Under the pieces are notes generated by a model that was not told the origin of the DNA, made no database searches, and was given only the letters and a program-made list of their open reading frames with translations. From positions 6,944,001 to 7,008,000 of the forward strand of contig JAPYXD010000704.1 of assembly GCA_030998225.1 (NCBI GenBank): 64,000 bases of DNA. The letters are read 5' to 3'. A program made the position numbers and the translations under genes. The DNA is from Diplolepis rosae. Lineage: Eukaryota > Arthropoda > Insecta > Hymenoptera > Diplolepididae. Of the stretch, positions 21,597 through 31,701 are shown in pieces; position 1 is the stretch's first letter, and every line of letters begins with the position of its first letter.

Positions 21597-21885
21597 TTGA
21601 ATTTAGGTTTGAATTTCTTACACATTGGTTCTTATTTGTGTTAGTTTCTTCGTTGTTAACTTATACTATAAACTCTCGTCGATGTATTCCCTTAGTTTAC
21701 AAACTCTGTTTGCTCGTCTAGCACCTATTATAATGACGGACTCAGCTTTTATTTATTAACGTTATGTGACTTTTATAAATTATTTTAACTTATTTATTAT
21801 GGTAATTATTGTCTGTTTTCGTATTATTTATTTGTTATTGGTTTCATAAGATGTGTTTTTTGTGTTTTTTTCAATAAAGCTTAAG

Positions 21886-21925
21886 CCTGATGAGGTTGGC
21901 GTACCCATGCCAACGAAACGTCGCA
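21886..21925 (+). ncRNA. Hammerhead-like motif in the Penelope 3' tail
   Basis: CCTGATGAG is followed by the perfect stem GTTGGC and GCCAAC around an 8-base loop, then GAAACGTCGC. This is the conserved-core order of a hammerhead ribozyme (CUGAUGA, stem II, GAAA). One extra G sits between CUGAUGA and the best stem II pairing. A canonical stem III with its UH cleavage site was not found, so activity is doubtful. Confidence 0.65.
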
Positions 21926-22032
21926 CTTGACAACGCAACATTCTGTCTTTCGTTTCTTAATTTTATACCCTGACTGATCGACACAAATCTTTCTAAGAAT
22001 TAACCATGGAGGGTAATATTACTGATTCTAAA

Positions 22033-22046
22033 ATATATAGTAATCA
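22033..22046 (+). repeat. Target-site duplication of the Penelope-like element, right copy
   Basis: This is the second occurrence of ATATATAGTAATCA (see 18845-18858). About 36 bp of unmatched filler between 21997 and 22032 separates it from the element end. Confidence 0.7.
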
Positions 22047-22109
22047 CCCTTATAGAAAAAAAATATAAAATATCTTAGTAGTGGACTGATCTTTAGTTGT
22101 AAAAAGCGA

Positions 22110-22866
22110 TAATAATTAAGAGGTTGAAAGAGAGTTTAAAATTTGTAATAGGGAGAGATAGGCATCGACTAGATTGGCAAGAAGATAGAAAAAAATGGTC
22201 GTTGATAGATGAAGGATAGAATGAGATAAACAAGGGGAAATTGAAGAAGATAGACGTGAATTGAGATTAACAAAGAGATAGAAAAAGATTGACATTGATA
22301 GATGTAGAATAGAATGAGGTAGAAAAAGATTAAAGTAGATTGATGAAGAATTGGATGAGATTGAGATCAGATGATTGGAAAAGATAGCCATAGACCTCAA
22401 TTGCCAAGAAGATAGAAAAATATTCACAAGAATAGATAAAGGATAGAATGAGATAGAAAAGGGGAGATTAAAAAAGATAGACGTGAATTTAGATTGAAAA
22501 AGAGATAGAAAAAGATTCACTTGGATAAATAAAGCATAGGATGAGATAGAGAATAAAAGATTTAAAAAGCTAGACGTGAAGATAGATTGAAAAAGATATA
22601 AAAAAAGATTGCCGTTGATAGATGTAGAATAGAATGAGATAGATAAGGTGAGGTTAAAAGGGTAGACGTTTATTGTGTTTAAGTAAGAGAAAGAAAAAGA
22701 TTAAGGACGATTGATGGAGGATTGTAAGGGATAGAGATCTGGTGATTGGAAAAGATAGCCATAGACCTCAATTGGCAAGAAGATAGAAAAAGATTCACGA
22801 GAATAGATAAAGGATAAAATGAGATAGAAAAGGGAGATTAAAAAAGATAGACGTGAATTTAGATTA
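22110..22866. repeat. GATAGAAAAAG minisatellite, main block
   Basis: An imperfect unit of roughly 100 bp is repeated about seven times. Typical words are GAATGAGATAGAAAAGG, AAAGATAGACGTGAATT, AGAGATAGAAAAAGATT and TTGATAGATGTAG. Frames on the minus strand (22116-22520) read as F/S/L-rich repeats, not as a gene. The array resumes at 24280. Confidence 0.85.
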
Positions 22867-24279
22867 AAAAATCTGCCCGCTTCGCGGGCACATTCTCATT
22901 GCGCGCTTCGCGCGCAGCTCACTTCGTTCGCAAGTTTGAGCGCGCCTAGGGCGCGCGATTTGATCGTCGCGCTTCGCGCTCCATTCTTTCTGGACCTCGC
23001 GCTTCGCGCTCGGTCTTGTGCTCTTCACATACATTCAAGTTTATTTATTATAATTTGATACTGAAGTTCAAACCAATTTTATAATAATATTACAGATGAT
23101 GCGAATTACACATTTTCTCAAAGTCACTCAATTTCTTTTTGAAATCAAGTGAAACAGGACATTCAATTTACTTAAGGCTCTATCAGCCTTAAGGAACACA
23201 TTCTCACCATGGCGCTCGCGCTTAGCGCTCGATTTTCTGTATACATTTCTGTAACTTTTAAATAAATTACATCATTAAAAGAATTTATTTTCTTCCAAAT
23301 CTCTCAAAAAGGAAAAACAATCGTAGACTTTATTCAAGGAAACGATTTTGCAGAACAACGCTTATTTCGTATCTCACATATTTTGGTGAAAAAAATCGAA
23401 TTTATTTAATATTAAAAATCAAAACATAAAATATACATTCTGTCCCGAAATGTCTTAATGAGAATTTGTAGACCTCATTTAGGCAAACAATTTTCCATCT
23501 AAACATTTTTTTTGTATCTCACATATTTTGTCTAAAAAATGGAATTTTTGAATTTTAATCGTATTTTTTGGAATTGAAACGAAAAATATATGTTTTTTCA
23601 GAAACTGTGTCAAACAAAATTTTTAGATCTTTTTGAAACGAACAACTTTGTATTCTTACGTTTTTTTCGTATTTCGAATATTATTGTTAAAAAATTGAAT
23701 TTTGGATTTTCAATAGTTTTTTTTTTAATTAAAAAGAAAAATATGCATCTTATGAAAAAATGTTACAGTTCAAATTTGTAGGTCTTAAATTATTTAATAA
23801 TATTGTATCATAACGTTTTTTCGTATCTCGTATAATTTAACTGGAAAATGGAATTTTAATATTGACTTTTTTCGAATTTGAATATGCTGTAACATTTCTA
23901 ATTTTGATTTAATCAAAAAATGTTATCAGGATAATTTGTAGAGATTTATGAGCACTATCAAAAACCATTATTGAAATTTTTGATTTTTTCAAAAAATTAT
24001 TTTCAAAAACACAAAAGTAGTGCTCAATCCCTCAATTTTGATTGGATGTGGCTGGTTAACGAACTTGTCCTTACTTTTTCGGCTCCGATAAAGTGTACCA
24101 AAGCTCAATTCAATCTGATAATTCTATCGAGAGTTATGCCGCACACGACCTACAGACAGACACTTTCGTAAAAACCCTTTTTTATGACTCAGGGGGTCTC
24201 AAAACGTAAAGATTTGATGAAAATATCGAGTCATTTTTCACATAAAACCAATACCTTCTCATCCATGATGAGAATGTAA
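22867..24279. mobile_element. 1.4 kb element with TTCG-loop GC hairpins, copy 1
   Basis: It is inserted into the minisatellite: the array stops at TTTAGATTAAAAAA and restarts at AAAAAGAGATAGAAAAAG. The left 130 bp contains a series of perfect hairpins with TTCG loops: CCCGCTTCGCGGG, GCGCGCTTCGCGCGC, GCGCTTCGCGC (twice). The ends share ACATTCTCAT on the left and ATGAGAATGT on the right. A second copy (47795-49350) matches over most of its length, and fragments lie at 30243-30322 and 26430-26466. No protein-coding potential is seen; the 66-codon frame at 23971-24171 is shared with copy 2 but has no known domain. Confidence 0.75.
23172..23192. repeat. Minimal TTAA palindrome
   Basis: TTAAGGCT, loop CTATC, AGCCTTAA. 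At the matching place in the second copy of the host element (48044) a longer TTAAGGTGGC... insertion begins. This 21-mer may be what remains of a TTAA transposon whose two ends were joined. Confidence 0.5.
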
Positions 24280-24425
24280 AAAGAGATAGAAAAAGATAAA
24301 GCATGATAGATAAAGGATTGGAATGGATAGAAAAGTAGTTATTAGAAAAGATAGACGTGAATTTAGAATGAAAAAGAGATAAAATTGGATAAATTATCTC
24401 TATCTTTTTCTAAAATAAAGATTCA
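24280..24425. repeat. GATAGAAAAAG minisatellite, continuation
   Basis: The same unit as 22110-22866 resumes directly after the inserted element (AGAGATAGAAAAAGATA, AAAAGATAGACGTGAAT), then fades after a short inverted stretch ATCTCTATCTTTTTC. Confidence 0.8.
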
Positions 24426-26729
24426 AAATGATTAAAAAGGATAAGGTTTCTATCCTTTTACTTCCATCAGGATAGCATTCAATATTGAATTTCATATCTG
24501 AGATATACCCCGAATAAAAATGTCAAATTCATGAAAAATCAGTTTAGTTTATGTATTTAAAAATGTGCTAAAAAAAGTATGTAATTGAAAACGAATATTT
24601 TTTGTTATCTTTAAAATATTAACTTGAAAACTCAACTGGTTTTCTATTGTCACAGAATTAAACGGAACGATAATTAATCGCACATATAAACGTGATTAAA
24701 GAGCTGAGTTTTAATTCCAAAACGAGCATTTACTTGCAGAATTTCTATGGGAGCAATTCTAAAATTTTCGAAGCTTGTCTCCGAGTCGTCCTTAAGGTTT
24801 ATGGAGGAAGCCAGATTCCTTGGATGAATGGCAAACTATATCTATGATTATAGTACTTTAAATCTGTTCTTTCTGAAGCTTCCTTAAAAACTTTCGAAGA
24901 AAGTTGTTGAAAACTTTTTATGCTTCTAGTTTTAATTTCCATCCTCTTTGGAGATTTCAACAAATTAAAGGACATGATAAAATAAATCTTAACACTTTAC
25001 AGATTTCTTTGTAGATATTTCACTTATTTTATTTTCTTTATGATAGTAATTTCTATTGAAAATTTTATTCAAAGTAATAAAGATAAAATTTATGATTTTA
25101 ATTCAAACTTTCTGTTGAGTTACCTATATTGGGCGCAATTTAGTCATTTAAAAAGAAATTTGTTACACTCGGCTTCCATTGTGAAACTTTTTCAATCAAG
25201 TTCGATTCTGCTTTTCTTCATTCTTCTAAAGCATACATTGAATTCTTGATCTGCGTAGAAAGCACATCTACTTTCTATCCTATGCATATCGTCAACCAGT
25301 GACAGAAAGCAAAATTTTTCCTTTTATGTAGATTGAAAAAGCTCGCCTTTTACAGAAAAGTATTTCAGGTCTTGAGTAGTTTAATTAATTATATAAATTA
25401 TTCAACGACTATTTTGATTTGAATAGAAGTTTCTTGTGATTAAGACTTTGAAATTTTTTGTGAAATTGACAATTAATCAAATGCAAATTAAAGTGTATTT
25501 ATTGAAGGTTTTTGAAAATAATCCTAAATTTGATCGCTAAAGAAGTTCAGTAGTGAACTTTCGCAAATCTTGTGCAAATCCTTTCTTCTCGATAAGTAAC
25601 TTCCTTTAATTTCCTTGTAATATCTGTCGAGTCTATACCTCTGCATGGTTTAGAGATTTCCTCAATTCAATCGAAAATTACTTTCCTGAACGAGAGAGAG
25701 TTGATTTTTTTGACTTTTTTAAACATTGAAGTTGTATTAAATTTGATTATGAATTGGTCAATTCAGTTCTGTTAAATCGTATTTCATGTTTATTAAAAAA
25801 AAATTTTCAACACATTAATACCTGAAAATTGCACAGTTAATGTTAAAGTTCAATAATAGTTTAAAATCGAATTGTATTATTTTTAACAATGAAAGTATTA
25901 GGAGCTTCAAACTTAAATTGAATTTCTCATAGGTTTACAAAGTATGTGGAAAATTGTCTGCAACATTAATTGGAAAAATATCACCTTTAAATAAATTCTA
26001 CTTCAACTGAGAATTGGAGCAGTTTTAATTCAGTAATGCACAATTCTGGAATGCTTTCAACAACATGGAAAGCTGGCTTTGCCGCTTTCGTTTTGAGAAA
26101 CAGAAACGTCCCTCTTTAAAATAAAGAAGCAGACTACAAGTCATGTACCAACACTGTCATCCAGTTTAATTGAGTCCTGCTTCTAATTAAAAATTATTAT
26201 AGATAATTTTCAATTTTCCATACATTTTCAAATATAATACTTATGAGCCTAGAAGAAACAGATCTCAACCGGTTAATTCTTTCAAAACTTATTGTTTTCA
26301 CAAACGACGACAACGCTAACGACATCGACAATTACAGGCGGAGAGACAGAATAGAAAAAACCCTTCATGCGGATTCAAAGGTCCATGAAACGTGGACTTT
26401 TGTTACAAAAAGTTGGTGTCAAATTTTACGCAAATCTCATATCTTTTCATATGTGATGAGAATGTAATGAAGAAAATTAGGTAACGTTCATTTTAAAAGA
26501 ATTCTCTAAATCTGAATTAGTCAATGCTAACTAATTGAGAGTAAAATTCATTAATAAATTAGCGCGAATTCGTTCAATCTCAATTAGTAAGACGTTTTTT
26601 TACTGAAAATTAGTCAAAATTTTACGATGAGTTAGTCAAATTCACTTTTTAATTGATTAAATGTTATTAAAAACAAGTAAATTTTTCATTAATTGGGGAG
26701 TGAAAAAATTCCTACTAATTACAAGTATT
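24426..26729. other. AT-rich DNA, mostly featureless
   Basis: No gene was recognised. A 74-codon frame at 26243-26467 ends inside a TTTTCATATGTGATGAGAATGTAA terminus that resembles the right end of the TTCG-hairpin element, so it is probably repeat-derived. Around 26490-26660 are several AATTAGTCAA/CTAATTGAG words. Confidence 0.4.
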
Positions 26730-27421
26730 TTAAAGGGGTCATCTCGTGTAACTGGTTCAAAAAATCGATTTCTTTTTTTTGCATAAATTTCATATAAATA
26801 TAGAGTAGAATATGTGGCAGATAGCAGATTGACGGTGACTCAACATTTTATTGGTGGTAATCGTATTTGAACCTTCAAACGCGTTTTTCTCAAAACTGTA
26901 TTTTTCTAACTAGTGGCCACAGCACCTCAAAAACTATCTTACTAATTCTTTTAAAATTTTAATGGCTTATTGAGTACTCATGCAGACAAAGCTAAAGTAG
27001 GATAATCCTGATTCGTTGGGCCGTTTTTTTTATGTTGAAATATTCGTAAAAAAACATCAAAATTCACAAAAAAATATTCAATTACATGCTGAAAATTTAC
27101 TTTTCGACATTTTTTAATGATCATAGTTCAAAGATTAGTTCTTATTTCACAGATTAAAATGCTGTTTGATTTTTTTGTTTTAGATAAGCAGAACGTTTGC
27201 AATCTTGATCACCGCAAAAAACTTTTTTAGAGATGAGTTGGCTAAGTTGCCGTATAGTTCAGCAATGAGAGAAGATTTCGGACTGAAAAATTTTTAAAGT
27301 GTACTCCAAATATGAATGAATATGTGCTGAAAAGTACGCAGTTGTATGTTCATTTAGTTCGCAAAAAGAAATTTCCAAAAAAAGCGAAAAAAATTGCCAT
27401 CACACGGAATAACTCCCTTAA
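26730..27421. mobile_element. TTAA element with ATCGATTT subterminal block (1 of 3 abutting)
   Basis: The left end is TTAAAGGGGTCATCTCGTGT. The right end, read inward, is TTAAGGGAGTTATTCCGTGT. Next to the left end is CAAAAAATCGATTTCTTTTT. The interior has TCAAACGCGTTTTTCTCAAA, a motif shared with the next element and with the one at 60437. Its right TTAA (27418-27421) is also the left TTAA of the next element. Confidence 0.65.
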
Positions 27422-28279
27422 GGTACTAGTACACTTTAGAATTTTGAAAAAATCGATTTCGTTTTTTTGCATTTTTCAACTCCTTAGGCCTTTAAATATC
27501 TTCTCTTGAAATATTTTTCAAAAATTCAAACTCTTAACACCATGAAAGCGACAAACGCGTCTACTAAAGAAGGCCGTTTGGCCCAAAAAGAGGCCCGCCA
27601 GAAAGATGAGGCAGCTTACCAAGACAATGGCCTGTTGCTGTATGGTCCAGAAATAGCCGATTAATTTATTGTGAGTATTAGAACTTGATTTTTTTGAAAA
27701 TATTCAATAAAAAGTACTAGTCAAAACTTTAAACGCGTTTTTCTCGAAATGACTTTTTTTCAAATGGCTGACAGATTATCTCCGGAACTACTGAACCGAT
27801 TTTCAAAGACCTTGTTGGGTTTTGTTTATTGATATGTCCTGTATGACAATTTACCGCAATTAAGCCAAAAAATACAAATTTAATATTTTATTGACCCAAA
27901 AAACAGCGGAAAAATAGGCCATTTTTTCAATGAATTTTTCAAACGCCCGCCATTTTTTTTCTTGATTTTTTTAAAAATGTGGTGAGTTGTCACTTAAGCA
28001 ACCTTCCTTTTAGAGAAACCATTTCCTTTTATTGTTTCAGACTTGCCAATACAGAGATAAACTGTCGGCCATGCGACAATTTTTTTTTGATGTTCGATTT
28101 TGGCGCTCCCTGGATTTGGGCCATAAAACAAAAATTTAAAATAAAAATTTGTTTGTACTCCACAAACATGTATTTACATGATAAAAAAAGTTTCATATAA
28201 ATATATATCAATGGGACTGAGAAAAAAATTATTCAAAATTGCCTTATTTTTAGCCTTCTAAAGTGTACTAGTACCTTAA
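27418..28279. mobile_element. TTAA element with perfect inverted ends (2 of 3 abutting)
   Basis: TTAAGGTACTAGTACACTTT at the left is perfectly inverted as AAAGTGTACTAGTACCTTAA at the right. GAAAAAATCGATTTCGTTTT follows the left end. Size is 862 bp. It contains a GC-richer 40-codon coding remnant. Confidence 0.85.
27542..27664 (+). pseudogene. Short C-terminal coding remnant inside the TTAA element
   Basis: A 40-residue open frame from ATG to TAA is highly charged (KEGRLAQKEARQKDEAAYQ) and ends LLYGPEIAD. It is far richer in GC than the flanking DNA and looks like the end of a longer transposon protein left by internal deletion. The family is not recognised with certainty. The element at 60437-61134 has a comparable short remnant at a similar place. 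Confidence 0.45.
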
Positions 28280-28310
28280 TTAAGGCCATGAAACAACCAG
28301 GCCATATGTT
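28280..28310. repeat. Solo left end of the CACGTG-type TTAA MITE (3 of 3 abutting)
   Basis: TTAAGGCCATGAAACAACCA followed by GGCCATATG resembles the left end of the element at 50113. Its TTAA directly follows the TTAA of the preceding element, giving TTAATTAA. Confidence 0.5.
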
Positions 28311-28479
28311 CAATATGGTGATTATTTTGTGTGTAAGCTTTTGTCCAAGCAAAATACGATATCAAGTCAAAATTTTGTGAGATCAAAGAAAAGACACTAA
28401 GAAAGGTCTGTTAATGTTCAGATTCTTTAAATAAAAAAAAAATTTTCTTTGAAATATATTATCGACTGATAGTGATGGT

Positions 28480-28660
28480 CCACGGCTGGTGTAGTGGAGA
28501 CTGGAGAACCATAATAAAGCACACCGAATTTTGAGATGCGAGGGGACTCACGGTATGAAAGCACAATACAATAACACTACAATAATACAGCACCCCAATT
28601 TGTGAAAGACGAGGGGACTCACAATAATACAGCACTCCGATTTTGCCAAGACCGCAAAAT
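28480..28660 (+). repeat. Short tandem repeat with GAGGGGACTCAC
   Basis: GCGAGGGGACTCACGGTA and GACGAGGGGACTCACAATA, each preceded by a CAC(A/T)CCGAATTTTG-like segment and AATAATACAGCAC, give about two and a half units of about 75 bp. Confidence 0.6.
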
Positions 28661-30242
28661 TTATTGTGTACTTTACGTCGTAGTTCCTGAAAACTACAAT
28701 TATTGTAGGCTAATCAAGAACATACTTATTGACTAACGTATTTTGCTGATTGTCAAATATAATTTTAGGCAATTGCAATTCTAATATTGAGCAATTCTAA
28801 CGATGTTTTGGTCAGTGAACATACACACAACGCGTGGTGCACTTCAGGCGGTACTATAAAGATGTTTCATTTTTTTAAACCATGAAGCACCTCTTCGATC
28901 AATTTCAAACTTTGACTAATTACTCAAGTTAAGTGAACGTTTTTTTAACAAAATAAAGGTGGTTGTATCTGAAGGACTTCCCATAAAAAAAAATCGAAAA
29001 ACATATGAATCAATTTTTTGACTCCTTACTTTTAAGAAAACAGTCTTATAATTTTTAGAAAAATCCCCCGCTTCAATTCCATAACATATTTTTTGCTCAT
29101 CAAAATCGGCCAAGCCGTTCGATTTTTCTATACACCCCCATAACTCCCATAAAATTTTTTTCACAAATATAATCTTTTGTAAAATGTAATCTCACATCAG
29201 TGCCAACTCACAGTAAAAATCCCAAGCAAATTTGACCGGGGGCACCTAATACATTGTTATCATGCTATCCCCTTTATAATTTTTCCTTAACGATCACACA
29301 ATATGGATTTTTGTTCCAGTACTTTCTGCTTCTTGGTAAACAAACTTGAATACCAAGTTTAAAATAATTTGATTTTGAATAAACAAAAGACATATTATTA
29401 AGTACTTGATTGAAAAAAATTCCCATCCCTTCTCCAAGAATTATTAATAATATGATGAATACATAATAAGTATTTATGTAATTACTGAAAAATTTTCTAC
29501 TGATTCGCAGTTTTATTTATTTAAAATCATGACTTTATACTTTTTTTTGCAAAATTTCGCTTGAAGATAATTGCTGTTTCTCACAATTTATTTCTGTGAG
29601 TAAGCAAACTAAACCAAGAAGGACACTTTAGAAGAAAGAGGAAGTTGAATCTAAGGATCAAGTGAAACAGTTTTGTAGCACTTTCAATGACTTAGATTTA
29701 TTCCTGAAATAATTGCTAAATTAATTACAGCTAATTAGCAAGAAGCTTGGCTAATGACGCTTTCGTGCTCACTCTCCCATACCATCCTTTACGCCCTTCT
29801 GTCTCCGCTTTGCACACTTTGTCGCGGCTGCTTTCCTCACTCTTGTCAAAGACCAAAAAAGATAAAGGAAATTATGTAAAAAGTGATATATTAAAACGTG
29901 TACAAGAAGGTAATGTGACAATAGACAATAAAGACCAAATCTTTCATAACTCCAAACATTATAGGAATTTCTTCTTTTCAATAAATATTTCATTAAATTC
30001 AAAAACAATTTTGAACAGTAAATTGCACTTAAATTATTTTACTAAATATTTTTGTAAACCACGAGTTCCCACTTTTTCTGTTCAATCATAATTATAGAGC
30101 GCGAGTGTCGCAATCAGGAAATATTCTCCCAAGGCGAAATGATTTTAAGATAACTAAATTCAGATTTACAACATTATAAATTTGACTTTAGTCATAGTAA
30201 TAAATCACGACAACTAAACTTAAATGTCTGCAAGGAAAAGAT
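28661..30242. other. AT-rich DNA with one unexplained GC-richer patch
   Basis: No gene was recognised. A 114-codon frame at 29747-30091 (plus) starts in a GC-richer patch (29750-29850) and runs on into AT-rich DNA with no conserved motif. Its first 40 codons are plausible as coding but unidentified. Confidence 0.35.
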
Positions 30243-30322
30243 AAGATAGAGCGCGAAGCGCGCCGACCAATTCACGCTTCCTAGGCGCACTTAAATTTAC
30301 AAGCGATGAGAATGTATGCCTG
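30243..30322 (-). repeat. Fragment of the TTCG-hairpin element
   Basis: On the minus strand it reads ACATTCTCATCGCTTG, then GTGCGCCTAGG, then GGCGCGCTTCGCGCTC, in the same order as the left end of 22867-24279. Confidence 0.7.
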
Positions 30323-30605
30323 CATCCTTGAAGGGGACCGCAGATATTTTATTATATAAAATTCATCGGAATTACTCTCAAGTTCTGAGTATAAACCATT
30401 GATTAGTTTTCCATTGATTCCAATTATCTACTGTAAACTATGTTATCTACTCTAACCCAGTCACCCTCACCCTCGCCTGCTGCATATGGGTTAATCTACG
30501 CAAAAAAACATTCACAACACATGTGATAAGTGAGGAACAGAATTTTCTTTTGAATTTTAATATATCTTTCACGTTTCATTTAACACATTTAATTTTACAT
30601 GGATA

Positions 30606-31165
30606 TTAAGGTAGTGTAGTGTCAAGAATCAGGTCTTTGGAAGATAAGTTATTCTATAATTTTAAGACTGGAAATGATATTAGCCGTTTGTTATGGAAGA
30701 AAAAACATTGTTTTTTATGAAAGAAATTTGAAGCTTACGGAAATTAGTATTTTTATAATGTTTTTCTGCAATAGAATTTTCCCTTACTATCGCTTCTTAC
30801 AAATTTTCAAAAAAAATTATTAGACTTTATCAAATTATGGCTTATTTTTCGGACAAAATATTTTCTACAACATTACTGTTACTTATTTTGAAAATAAGTG
30901 AAAAATCTTCACAATATAGTTATTTTAAAAAAATGTATCTTTTCAGAAAATTGCTTTGATGATTTCAGTAACTAAAAACTTTTCTTTCAAAATTGAAAAC
31001 GGCTGAGGTGTAGATAATATTTCCCTCGAAAATATAAGCCATGCTTTATAAAAATCCAATAATTTCCAAAAAATTGATAAGAAGCGACAGCAAGGAAAAA
31101 TTTTATTACGGAGAGCATCATTATTTTTCTGAGTTTCAAATTCTTTTCATACAAAATAATGTACA
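30606..31165. mobile_element. Palindromic TTAA element of the GTCGTGCC family, copy
   Basis: It begins TTAAGGTAGTGTAGTGTCAA and continues CAGGTCTTTGGAAG and AATTTTAAGACTGGAAATG. The second arm has AGAAGCGACAGCAAGGAAAA and returns to the inner motif inverted. The 3' part is degraded, and another arm-like piece follows at 31260-31350. Confidence 0.6.
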
Positions 31166-31560
31166 ATAATGTAGAATAATGTAGAATTTTCAGTGGCTAA
31201 AATCTTTGAAAGAATTTAAAGAAAAAATAAATAACTGTACTAGAAGATTTTTTACCTACTTTTGAAATTGGAAACTTTAGAGTAGTGGAAAATATTTTCT
31301 CTGTAAAAATATGCCATGCTTTAGGAAAATCCAATCATTTAAAAATATGATTCGTCAAAGTATGAAGAATACTTATTCAACTAGTTTTGAGTATCACATA
31401 ATTTTTTTTTAAATTTATAGTATAATCAATAATTTTCTACAAATAAGATACATAAAAAGAAATGATTCATATCTCTGACGTTGATAAACTTTCTTAGTTG
31501 TTCACCTATATTGATTTTATCTTCCAAATTCATTTCGAAACTACAACATATATATATATA

Positions 31561-31701
31561 TTATATATCTGATCCAAAGTTTCGATATTTTCGAACTTCT
31601 GCTTCAAGTTTCTGCTGCATTTGTTTCCTGGAAGACATGCTGTCATTGGAAAAAAGTTCCCCTAATTTCTCAAGTCGAACAATTTTTGCCTGTTGCAACT
31701 T
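31561..31701 (-). CDS. Unidentified 46-codon coding-like segment (possible terminal exon or retrocopy)
   Basis: The minus-strand frame reads KLQQAKIVRLEKLGELFSND and then an SSRKQMQQKLEAEVRKYRN stretch before a stop. It is charged, lacks the Phe/Ile/Asn-rich bias of random frames in this AT-rich DNA, and looks like a coiled coil. A stop precedes it directly, and no ATG starts it. CAACAG on the minus strand just inside could serve as an acceptor. It could be a last exon on the minus strand, or a fragment of a retrocopy. The parent protein is not recognised. Confidence 0.4.
   Translation of the reverse strand, partial: KLQQAKIVRLEKLGELFSNDSMSSRKQMQQKLEAEVRKYRNFGSDI

Larger units (their letters stand above)
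18859..21996. mobile_element. Penelope-like retroelement, inverted dimer
   Basis: A 5'-truncated partial copy (18859 to about 19795, minus orientation) is joined head to head with a longer copy (from about 19795 to 21996, plus orientation). Both 3' ends therefore point outward and the whole insert has inverted termini of more than 900 bp. Partial head-to-head or tandem copies are typical of Penelope-like elements. The two copies are almost identical, so the insertion is fairly young. Both 3' tails carry a hammerhead-like motif and AATAAA. Confidence 0.9.

Noticed and set aside
22116..22520. 134-codon minus-strand frame rich in F, S and L
   Set aside because: It is the translation of the GATAGAAAAAG minisatellite; open by composition, not by selection.
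22870..23000. CRISPR-like array because of repeated GCGCTTCGCGC words
   Set aside because: Spacing is irregular, the units are self-complementary hairpins, and the setting is eukaryotic.
29747..30091. 114-codon frame considered as a host gene
   Set aside because: Only the first third has non-AT composition; the rest is random-looking and no domain is seen. Left as an unexplained patch.
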